Positions 38,255-48,624 of a DNA stretch of 64,000 bases are shown in pieces. The notes under the pieces were generated by a model. The model was not told the origin of the DNA. It saw only the letters and a program-made list of their open reading frames with translations, and did no database searches. Origin of the DNA: Styela clava (lineage: Eukaryota; Chordata; Ascidiacea; Stolidobranchia; Styelidae); contig NC_135261.1 in NCBI RefSeq assembly GCF_964204865.1, positions 7,750,001 to 7,814,000 of the forward strand. Reading direction: 5' to 3'. The translations under genes were made by a program, and so were the position numbers. Position 1 is the stretch's first letter. Each line of letters opens with the position of its first letter.

Positions 38255-39610
38255 TCAATATAAAATGTTAGAATTTCAGCGATATTGGTTACGACAATAC
38301 TGCAGAACAAACACTGATCAATGTGGAAGTGTCAACATATGTGAGAAATCGAAGAATTCGCCCAAATGAATATACACCCGGTAGGTAGATGAGCTCATAT
38401 GGAGAAGTCGTTTCCCCAAGTTTACTAGCGAAAAAAAAATCCGTTTCGATGCTAAAAAAGGGAAGTTGTTCGCACTGGCATGCAGCGCCATGAAGCTATA
38501 AACATATAAGATGTGAATTTTAACAAAGCCCCTCAGTGAAAGAATGAGAAAGGTATACAGAAGGAAATATTAAAATTCATTTTTTTGATATAATTTAAAT
38601 TTGCATGACATTCTGATAAAATATCAAGAAATTATATTTATCCTAAATCATAGTAGTATATAGTAGGTAGACGAACATGTGGGAAAGGAAACTTAATTAG
38701 TTCAATGTAATGTTTATCCTTTGTGGTTATGAATGCATGTTCGCAATAAACAAATTTAACATTTTCATGAGAACTCCGTTTATTTAACCACAATTACTAC
38801 TTTAAATATTGCCAATACAGAATGAGCTTACAAGATTAGGAAACCTCAGAAACACAATGATAAAATGTGATCTTCACGACATACGTAATGAAACTTTCAA
38901 TGAAAAATCAACTTTTTTTCAATCTTCAACTAATATGAGAAATTGACACAGTCTCTGATTGGCCCACGAATATATGCGATATTTTTCGTCCATATTAAAT
39001 CTTTCCCTCGTCCGTCTGGATCATTCATATTGAATCAACTTAAATGGATTTTTATGATAAGAAACGCCAGGCGTTTAATTAGCTCGAGTTTGCTGAAAAA
39101 AGTAGATAATATTTTGCTATCGAGATTTGAAGAAGATATCAAATTTATTATAGATTTCTTTTTATTAATATTAAGGTTTTACGCGCATTTTGCTCATATT
39201 GTGTAGGTTTGAAATAGTCAATTAGAACTTGTTTATGTAATGTTATACTTATGTTTCAGAAAGCTTGTGTAAAAATATATCAAACAATGAAAATTGTAAT
39301 CTTCGTTCTCTTGATTGTGGGAGTTTTCGGAGACAGAAAGAAGAAAGAAGTCAATCTTGAAGAATTCTATGCTACATTCGACCAAGAAGTATGTTAGTAT
39401 GACGTATAAGTTTTGCAAAAATGTATTCTTGTTCTTCAATGCGTAAGACTAAAATGCTGAATATATCACAAAGATTATTCAATTTCCACTCTCAAAAAAA
39501 GTAGCTCTAAAATTCTTCGATTTCTGCTCACATATGTTGACACTTCCACATTGATCAGTGTTTGTAACAAATATCGCTGAAATTCTAACATTTTATATTG
39601 ATGCGTTATT
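38255..39610. repeat. Outer inverted repeat of about 100 bp arms
   Basis: 38255-38362 (with AATATAAAATGTTAGAATTT, TGATCAATGTGGAAGTGTCA and CATATGTGAG) is present inverted at about 39505-39610. The segment between, 38640-39500, is itself an inverted relative of 40285-41690. This marks a breakpoint of the rearranged cluster. Confidence 0.65.
39287..39388 (+). pseudogene. Isolated exon 1 of the secreted Cys-rich family (plus strand)
   Basis: Encodes a signal peptide MKIVIFVLLIVGVFG followed by EVNLEEFYATFDQE and donor GTATGT, nearly identical to the minus-strand exon at 40400-40501. No exons 2-5 follow on the plus strand before the duplication ends, so it appears stranded by the inversion. An upstream TTTCAG acceptor is also conserved. 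Confidence 0.6.
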
Positions 39611-39644
39611 GATTGTTACGAAATTGAATAACCAAGCAACTTAC

Positions 39645-40501
39645 TTGCATTCAACTGCAGCGTGAGGAAGAGGCTTAAATAATCGAACCACTTTTCTGCA
39701 TTTTGTTGAACCGTAGAAGGATTTCTGAATACATTTTCTTTTCTTGCAATCAGAAACAAAGTCACCGCTGCAGCCGATGTCTTTTGGAGCAGGACATGAA
39801 TAATTCGATGTGGGAAATTTCCTGTGCATTGAAGTATTTTATCATCGGTTGAAAACAAACGTCAAATTGATTTATCAGTATATATATCCGATTTACTAAA
39901 CGAAATCGTCATTTTCATTGACAGAATTTAATTTTAGAATAAACATATTATATGTTCGATATACAAGATATGTTGTTGTTTATATGGGGAAATTTCGATG
40001 ATAGCATACTGATCTATACTTGCCTTCAAAGATAAAATAATTTTATTTCATTCGGTGATGCATTTATGAATAAAACCAATACGCAGGAATAAAATAAAAT
40101 GTTTTCGGTTCAGTAAAAAATGCAATAATTTCAAATTAAAAGCAAATTACTCGAAATTTCCGCATTCGGGAGTGTTTTTGAAATCGATTCCTTTTTCTTT
40201 CGGGAAATTAAACTTTCTTGCAGAGTGAACAGATATCTGAAAATAGCATTTCAATGTGAAATAGATCAAAAAAGTTTTTAGAGCTACATTTTTTGAGAGT
40301 GGAAATTGAATAATCTTTGTGATATATTCAGCATTTTAGTCTTACGCATTGAAGAACAAGAATACATTTTTGCAAAACTTATACGTCATACTAACATACT
40401 TCTTGGTCGAATGTAGCATAGAATTCTTCAAGATTAACTTCTTTTTTCTTTTTGTCTCCGAAAACTCCAACAATCAAGAGAACGAAGATTACAATCTTCA
40501 T
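39645..40501 (-). pseudogene. Secreted Cys-rich family, copy A1 lacking exons 4-5
   Basis: Exon 1 40400-40501 (signal peptide MKIVIFVLLIVGVFG), exon 2 40151-40236, exon 3 39645-39821 join in phase exactly as in the complete gene at 44404-46057. Exon 3 is two residues longer and has one extra Cys (PKDIGCSGD where the complete gene has PKGYSGD). All three exons are open with intact splice sites. No match to exons 4 or 5 follows downstream, where the sequence enters the inverted repeat, so the gene is truncated or uses unrecognised 3' exons. Confidence 0.55.
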
Positions 40502-40695
40502 TGTTTGATATATTTTTACACAAGCTTTCTGAAACATAAGTATAACATTACATAAACAAGTTCTAATTCACTATTTCAAACCTACACAATATGAGCAAAA
40601 TGCGCGTAAAACCTTAATATCTACTGATCTATATTTGCAGTGCAAGGTTCAATGCAAAAATAAAATTATTAATTTAAATTAAAAGTACAAATTAC

Positions 40696-41046
40696 TTAAA
40701 ATCTCTGCATTCTGGAGTGTTTTTGAAATCAAGTCCTTTTTCTTTCGGGAAAAGAAACTTTTTTGCGGAGTAGACAGTGATCTGAAAATGGCATTTCAAT
40801 GTTAAATAGATCGATGGAAATCTTCAGACTTACTTTTTTAAAATTGGAAATTGAACAATTATTTTAATGTACTCAGTATTTTTGTCTGACGAAATGTCGA
40901 ACAAGAATACAGATTTGCAAAATTTATACATCATACTAACATACTTCATGATCAAATGTAGCATAGAATTCTTCAAGATTGACTTCTTTCTTGTTTCTGT
41001 ATCCGCAGACTCCAACAATCAGAAGAACAAAGATTATTATCTTCAT
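40696..41046 (-). pseudogene. Secreted Cys-rich family, copy A2: exons 1-2 only
   Basis: Exon 1 40945-41046 (MKIIIFVLLIVGVCG, then KKEVNLEEFYATFDHE) and exon 2 40696-40781 (ITVYSAKKFLFPKEKGLDFK and TPECRDF). These match the complete gene more closely than copy A1 does, and the flank up to about 42130 is collinear with unit B. The next exons downstream belong to A1, so A2 either shares A1's exon 3 by alternative splicing or is a remnant. Confidence 0.5.
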
Positions 41047-42169
41047 TGTTTGATATATTTTTTTACCTAAGCGTTCTGAAACATAAGTATAACATTACAT
41101 AAACAAGTTCTAATTAACTATTTTAAACCTACACATTATGAGCCGAATGCGCGAAAACCTAAATGTTAATAAAACGAAATCTATAATAAATTTGATATCT
41201 TCTTCAAATCTTGATAGAAAAATATTCTCAACTTATTTCAGTAAACTTGAACTAACTAATAAAAAAACTAATATATTGATTCAAAATGAGGATCTAAACA
41301 GACGAGGGAAAGATTCGATATAGACGAAAAATACCGAATATATTCGTGGGCCAATCAAAGGCAATTTCTCATATTTAGTTGAAGATTGGGAAAAAGTTGA
41401 TTTTTCGTTGTAAGTTTCATTACGTAGGTCGTGAAGATCACATTTTATCATTGTATTTCTGAGGTTTCCTAATCTATAAAACTCATCTTGTATTGAAAAT
41501 ATTTAAAGTACTAATTGTGGTATAATAAATGGAGTTCTCACGAAAATGTTAAATTTGTTTATTGAGAATCTACATTCAAAACCACTAAGGATAAACAGTA
41601 CATTGAAGTAATTAAGTTTCTTCTTCCGCATGTTGGTCTACCTACTATACACTACTATATGAGATAGGATAAATATAATTTCCTAATATTTTTTTAGACT
41701 GTCATAGATATCTTAATATATTTGATAAAAAGAAGAGCATTAGTTTCTTCTGAACGGTTTTCTCGTTTTTTCATTGAAGGGCTTTGTTAAAATAACAACA
41801 ATAATCTTCTCGTATGTTTATATATTTTATGAAGCCCTATTCACACCAACACGATGCTTTGCACAAGTACGTCGGGATAGCACATGCGACGTTTTATATT
41901 CAAACAATGAAGTAAAACAGAGAATCAAATCGGACTTGTACGTTAATGCGCTATACATCAAGCCGTGGTTATGAATGCAATTGGATCTCAATAAACAATT
42001 TTGACATTTTACAAGAACTCTGTTTATTATGTATTGATAAGTACATGAAAGTGTTTTCAATTTCTCTAAACTGTTTATGGGATTATGAGCCACAGTTTGC
42101 CTCTACTAACCGCAGCGTTGATTAAAATGTAGCTTTAGTGAACTGCGTAATAATTCCTACACAAATATC

Positions 42170-44313
42170 CTATTGTTATGAATCTTTAATGTATCCTAAA
42201 AATGTAAACGATTGTCCTCCTTACCAAAAATGCCTGTACTTGTTTGTGTGTTTCAAACGCCAAAATATAATTAATTATATATAGGTTTGAAAACTTCATA
42301 CAGTAATTGTATATTTTGACTGGTAGAATTTCTTATGGGCTTTTACAAAGTGGGAAAAACGACCTGAATTATAATAAACAAAATCGGTCAATTATTTCAC
42401 TCGATTTGTTATAAGATATAAAAAAAAAACTTCTCGAACTCGTGTCATGATCAATCAACTTTCTGCTCTCATGTTTAATGAACCACATGCAATGAGTATT
42501 CCAAATGTTACATACTGCATGAAAGCTGGCGAATGGGACTATTCATGTCGTGATTTCAATTTTATATTTTTCGTATGTTTTAGGAGAATTTAAGTGCGTA
42601 TGAAAATATTATGTGAAAGCAAATTTTAAATACCAAAAAAATTTTTTTAAACCCTCAGTCCTTTCCTTGAACAAATCTGTACGCTCGTTGTATAAAAAAT
42701 ACCTAATGTGCAATCGACACTATATCAAGAGATTTTGAATATCTTTCTATGGGCACTTTCGCAATGAATTTACACTGAGACATTTACATTTTATAGGCAA
42801 ATATGTTCAATATTCTGTAGCCTCGACTGCGTCGCTAAGGCGACGTGGTGTTACCAACAATGCGTATTACGTCACCCAAGACTTTTCGTTTATCCCGCAT
42901 GTGTAACAGAGCGCATCGATATTTGCTAACACGTAACGCCGCTATATCATTATTCAAATGTCAGTGCAAGATCAATAATTAACCCGATGTTACGCATTCT
43001 AGGCGCATAGCCTAGCATAAATTTGACCGTCAGTCCCATATACTTGTGACAGAACTTACAAGACATAAACCAAATCATGGTTTATTGGTGAATAACAGAA
43101 CAATAAAAAATATGAAACCTTAATGGACGTCCTATCATGTTGTGCGACTTCACTTCGTTGAACGAATCCACAAGACGGTAGGAGTTGCAGACTGTTTGCA
43201 TAAAAACTGCTTTCTAGATTAGGGATAGCTTTTCCGAAAAATAATTATTGCCTTAATGAATCTTACAGAAAAAATTGTTTGAACTAAACAACAATATTTT
43301 TAGTTTTATCACAATATTTTGTTTGGATAAGAACGAAAAAACCAACCAACTGTCGTAGTTGTTTACTCATCTTTTTCACAAAACATCTCTTGTCTACCCT
43401 GGACTGAAAAATTTCTGTTTATTCTCTACTGTATATACTCCAACGGTAAACTTAATGGCTGTGGATATTTACATCTTTCACACAAAACGAATCCCCCGGC
43501 ACAAAAGCATAAAATAGGGATAAGTAGTCTCACAGAAACCCAATCGATTTGAAACAATTAATTTTTAGTATTTTCTGGTTTACGGTCAACATTGTTTCAG
43601 TTAATTTTTTTTATCAACTGTATTGTTGTTTTGTGTTCTCTAATTTTTAAAGACACATTTGGACAAATGTTTCAAGTCACGATGGAAATAACAGCTATTA
43701 TGGAGCTAGCATGTTATTGCGCAGTTATATACCACTACTATACAGTACACCTACATCCAGATTAATATCACAGAAGTTTGAATCAACTTTTTATAACATT
43801 TTTTATTGAACACTTTTAAAATAAGGCATGGTTTTTGATTTTACTTGTGCAAATCATCACCGAGGAATACTGATTGTCATTGAATCTGGCACATACCGTT
43901 TCTTATTGCGTCTGACCTGATACCACGTCGCGTACAAAGGTGGAGATGGGCCATCTGCTCGAATGAAAAATAAAAGTCATGTCAGATTCGCGGCCAATCC
44001 TTCGGCATTATTGATTTACATTACACTCCAAATTCCTTTTTTGTATTAGTATTTCGTATATACTTGAAGAAAAATTCTATATTAGAATATAGAGAATATC
44101 ACTTAGCAGCACGTAAAGCGGGTGGGAATGGACAAGTATTTCGCCCACGGCTAGAGGCACTGTATAAAATATTTTACGCTGCTCCAGTTTTTTTTTTTTG
44201 AGACAAAATAATGCGTTATTCAACCGCAAATATTTTTCTCTGACAACGCCACAGGCAAGGTTATGTCATTGATTTTCTGATTAATCATCTGACAAGACAG
44301 ACTCATGAGTCCA
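42170..44313. other. Non-coding interior of duplication unit A
   Basis: No supported gene. 42430-43280 has no counterpart in unit B and includes a GC-richer patch near 42840. The sequence matching the unit B short frame at 47582-47770 is broken here by a stop and a shift. Confidence 0.45.
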
Positions 44314-44319
44314 TTTATT
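44314..44319 (-). terminator. Poly(A) signal of the complete Cys-rich gene
   Basis: Minus-strand AATAAA 85 bases after the stop codon at 44404. Confidence 0.55.
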
Positions 44320-44403
44320 GTAATCCACATATATTTCAAATCATTTATGTACATAAATGATTATTTGTACATGAAAGAATATTTATCAAAATCGGCTATT
44401 TCT

Positions 44404-46057
44404 TCATCTTCTTCTTCCGGAATAACCATAACCATCGTATGCAGTCCTGCAGTCGCATCCACATGGTGTCTGGAAATAAGTTAATATTTGATCATTTCGG
44501 TATTATTATCACAAATAAAATACTCCGGAAAAGCTGGCACTTGACCAGCGTAGTTTCGGCTCGGATTAAAATACAATAAAAGTCAGGTATTATAATTAAT
44601 TATTACTAATCAGGTATCATAACAACGCACCTTTATAACAACATTCCCTTTGTATAACTTCCCGTTTTCCTCGTAGATTGTTTGTATATCACGGAAGCAC
44701 CAAATAGTGTAGCATTTACAAGAGATCTCTTTACCATCTTCATCTTTTTCTGGCTCGGGATAAAGATGTGGTTCTTCATTTTTCGTGGGTTCCGGATACA
44801 AATGGGGTTTCCCGTCTTTTGGTGGTTCCTTGTGGTCGTGGGATTTTACCAACTTACAGCTTGCATACATTTTTCTAAATAAAAATGATTTTTTTTAGTA
44901 TTCAAGTTGACACAACTTAGTATTCAAGTTGACACAATTTTTAGTATTCAAGTTGACACAACAAATGACAAACTGGGCATTTTCTTCTATTTTAATGCAC
45001 CGAGAACATACCTTTTTAAATATGTACATCCGCGATTATACCAATTGATTGCCCTGGTGTTCTTAGTTTTTAGTATCAAATATATTTGGTTCAAAACAAT
45101 GTATATATTGAGAACATTGTGTATATTTACGGCACATATCATTTTATAAAGTGTTCGTAATAGTGTTGAATCAAACATTACGAAATTGAATAACCAAGCA
45201 ACTTACTTGCATTCAACTGCGGCGTGAGGAAAAGGCTTAAATAATCGAATAACTTTTCTGCATTTTGTTGAACCGTAGAAGGATTTCTGAATACATTTTC
45301 TTTCCTTGCAATTAGAAACAAAGTCACCGCTGTAGCCTTTTGGAGCAGGACATGAATCTTTCGGGTTGGGGAATTTTCTGTACATGAAATTGTCTCATCA
45401 TCGGTTGCAAAAAAACGTCATATTGATTTATCAGTATATCAGATTCACTAAGCAAAATCGTCATTTTTCTTGACAGAATGTAATTTTAAAATAAACCTAT
45501 GATATGTTTTATATACAAAATATGTTGTTGTTTACATGAAAAGATTTTGATGATAGTATACTGATCTATACTTGCCGTCCTATATAAAAATTTCATTTGA
45601 TTCGAGGATGCATTTATGATTAAAACCAATACGCAGGAAGAAAAATTAAATGTTCTCGGTTTAATATAAAAAATAAAATTATTTCAAAATTAAAAGTACA
45701 AATTACTCGAAATTTCCGCATTCTGGAGTGCTTTTGAAATCAAGTTCTTCTTCTTTCGGGAAATCAAACTTTTTTGCAGAGTAGACAGTGATCTGAAAAT
45801 GGCATTTCAATGTTCAATAGATCGATGGAAATCTTCAGACTTACTTTTTTAAGATTGGAAATTAAACAATTATTTTAATGTACTCAGTATTTTTGTCTGG
45901 CGAAATGTCGAACAAGAATACATATTTGCAAAATTTATACATCCTACTAACATACTTCATGATCAAATGTAGCATAGAATTCTTCAAGATTGACTTCTTT
46001 CTCGTTTCTGTATCCGCAGACCCCAACAATCAGAAGAACAAAGATTATTATCTTCAT
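44404..46057 (-). CDS. Secreted cysteine-rich protein, five exons, complete
   Basis: Exons 45956-46057, 45707-45792, 45207-45377, 44631-44874 and 44404-44469 join in phase to 222 codons; all junctions are GT-AG. Residues 1-15 (MKIIIFVLLIVGVCG) are a signal peptide. The mature chain starts acidic/basic (NEKEVNLEEFYATFDHE), has a six-Cys middle module (residues 59-126; SCPAPKG, NCKERKCIQ, TKCRKV, AAVECK), then a Pro-rich linker with PHLYPEP twice, then a second Cys cluster (CKCYTIWC ... TPCGCDC) and a basic tail GYSGRRR. This suggests a disulfide-bonded extracellular protein; the CxC spacing is cystine-knot-like, but I cannot assign a family. A 3' splice site (TATGTTTCAG) lies 29 bases before the ATG. 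The 5' half is repeated in partial copies at 39-41 kb. Confidence 0.7.
44896..44962. repeat. Three 22-bp tandem repeats
   Basis: Three consecutive units of TAGTATTCAAGTTGACACAA with small end differences, inside the intron just upstream of exon 4 of the complete Cys-rich gene. Confidence 0.8.
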
Positions 46058-48020
46058 TGTTTTATATATTTCCTTACCTAAGCTTTCTGAAACATAAGTA
46101 TAACATTACATAAACAAGTTCTAATTAACTATTTTAAACCTACACATTATGAGCCAAATGCGCGAAAACCTAAATGTTAATAAAACGAAATCTATAATAA
46201 ATTTGATATCTTCTTCAAATCTTGATAGAAAAATATTCTCAACTTATTTCAGTAAACTTGAACTGACTAAACAACTGGCGTTTATTATTATAAAAAATCT
46301 ATTATATTGATTCAATATGCGGATCTAAACAAACGAGGGAAAGATTTAATATGGACGAAAAATACCGCATATATTCGTGGGCCAATCAGAGGCAATTTCT
46401 CATATTTAGTTGAAGATTGGGACAAAGTTTATTTTTCGTTGTAAGTTTCCTTACGTAGGTCGTGAAGGTCACATTTTATTATTGTATTTCTGAGGTTTCC
46501 TAATCTTATAAAACTCATCTTGTATTAAAAATATTTAAAGTACTAATTGTGGTATAATAAACGGAGTTCTCACGAAAATGTTAAATTTGTTTATTGAGAA
46601 TCTACATTCAAAACCACAAAGGATAAACAGTACATTGAAGTAATTAAGTTTCTGCTTCTGCATGTTGGTCTACCTACTATACACTACTATGAGATAGGAT
46701 AAATATATTTTCTTAATATTTTTTAACTGTCATAGATATCTTAATATATTTGATAAAAGGAAGAGTATTAATTTCTTCTGAACTATTTTCTTGATTTTTC
46801 ACTGAAGGGCTTTGTTAAAATAATACCAATAATCTTCGCGTATGTTTATATATTTCATAATGCTCTGTTTACACCAACCCAACGCTTTGCTTAAGTAAGT
46901 CGGGATAGAACATGCGACGTTTCATATTCAAACAATGAAGTGAAACAGAGAATCAAAAGGGACTTGTACGTTGATGCACTATTTATCAAGCTTTGGTTAT
47001 GGATGCGAATGAATGTCAATGAACAATTTTGACATTTCACAAGAACTTTGTTTATTATGTATTGATAAGGACATGAAGTGCTTTTAATTTCTCTAAACTG
47101 TTTATGGAATTATAAGCCACAGTTTGCTTATACTAACCGCAGCGTTAATTAAATGTAGCTTTAGTGAACTGCGTAATGATCCCTACACAAATATCCCATT
47201 GTTATGAATGAATGGGGGAATTTCTGATGGGCTTTTACAAAGTGGCAAAATGGACCTGGATTATATTAAACAAAATCAGTCTCTTAGTTCACTGGATTTG
47301 TTATAAAATATAAAATAATTTGAAACTGGATGAAAATGTCCATGTCAAATTTAGAGTAAACTTCAAAAACTAAGTTTTTTAAATAATTTGAGTATTTTAC
47401 ACAAATTTTTGTCTCGTCGTTTGAAGATCTTATCTGTCATTATGCCAATGTATTTATAAATTGAATGCAGAGTTACAACGTTATTTTTGAGTTTGATCAC
47501 AATACTTTGTTTGTATAAGAACGAAGAAACCAACCGACTGTCGTAATTGTTTACTCATCTTTGTCACACAGCATCTCATTTTTACCCCGAGATAAAAATA
47601 TTCTCCAACTGAAAACTTAATGAGTATGGATATTCACATCTTCCACACGAAACGAATCCACCAATACAAAAGCCTAGAAGAAGGATAAGTAGGTATTCCC
47701 GCAGAAACCCAATCGATTTCAAACAAAATTTCTGAATTATTTTCTGGTTCACAAACAGCATCATTATCACTCAATGTTATATCAAATGTAATGTTGTTTT
47801 GCAGCGCAATTATATACCACTACTATAAAGTACACCTTTATCCAGTTTAATATAACAGAAGTTTGGATATACTTTTTATAACTTTTTTTTATAAATCTTT
47901 TTTATAAGGAGCATATGGTTTATGACTTCACTTTATACGAATCATCACCGAGGAGCTTTGATCGTCATTGAATCTAGCAAGTACCGTTTTTCATTGCATT
48001 TGGCCTGATGCCACGTCGCG
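45175..48020. repeat. Segmental duplication, unit B
   Basis: Direct partner of unit A. It carries exons 1-3 of the complete Cys-rich gene and its upstream flank. It lacks the extra exon 1-2 block and about 0.8 kb present in unit A near 42430-43280. A short minus-strand frame at 47582-47770 with a hydrophobic start is not conserved in unit A, so it is not called a gene. Confidence 0.75.
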
Positions 48021-48624
48021 TACAAACGAATATAGTATTTGTTATTTTTAAATACTGAAAATCAGGAATTTTTAGGTATATCCAGCCCTATGGGAAATCA
48101 CTGCCAGCATCAATAAACCTGAACGGTAACCTGGCATCTCTGCATTCAAACAGTTTTGTTAAAGCAACAAAGGGTCTACCCCCATAAAATATATTCTTCA
48201 CGTTGAATTTTAACATGTAAAAACGACAAAAAAAGTAAATTTTGAGAGACAACTAAAATTGATAGATCATATAGAGTTCACGTTATCGACAGGACAGAAA
48301 ATCGAACATCTGTCGCTGTGTAATATCACGGAGTACACAGTTAATTGAATGCACATTTTTATATCGTAACATTTTTATAACTTTTCAGTTTATCAGGGTT
48401 ATTGCTCGATTTAATCTCATGTTATTTTATTTTACAAATACAATTGTCCTGTAAACTTATGAAACATTAAAAATAATCACATTTTCAAACTTATAGAACA
48501 TGACATATTTCGTTTTTCACTCACAGTGAAAACGTTCCGACCCGCTTAAACATATATTTCGGTCTATGATTTCTCAAGATCGCCTTATTATATTATTTTA
48601 TTTGGACATCTCATATTAATGTAA
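48021..48624. other. Intergenic stretch, T-box 3' flank
   Basis: AT-rich; contains the likely T-box poly(A) signal (48597-48602) and nothing else recognised. Confidence 0.5.
48597..48602 (-). terminator. Poly(A) signal of the T-box gene
   Basis: Minus-strand AATAAA 22 bases beyond the stop codon; unusually close, so a later signal may be used. Confidence 0.45.

Larger units (their letters stand above)
39168..40622. repeat. Large inverted repeat around first-exon copies
   Basis: Arms of about 330 bp, 39168-39500 and 40285-40622, are reverse complements with only a few differences by eye. Shared stretches include AAGGTTTTACGCGCATTTTG and TTTGCTCATATTGTGTAGGT. Each arm carries exon 1 of the secreted cysteine-rich family, in opposite orientation. 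The 780-bp spacer holds exons 2 and 3 of the minus-strand copy. Confidence 0.8.
39601..44030. repeat. Segmental duplication, unit A
   Basis: Matches unit B (45175-48020) in the same orientation. Anchors occur at 39620 / 45178 (TACGAAATTGAATAACCAAG), 40640-42160 / 45690-47170, 43320-43560 / 47500-47720 and 43730-44030 / 47810-48020. Unit A has extra sequence near 39900-40640 (the additional exon 1-2 block) and 42430-43280. Divergence is visible throughout, so the duplication is not brand new. Confidence 0.75.

Noticed and set aside
47582-47770. 62-codon minus-strand frame with a hydrophobic, signal-like start
   Set aside because: The matching sequence in unit A carries a stop and a shift, so the frame is not conserved.
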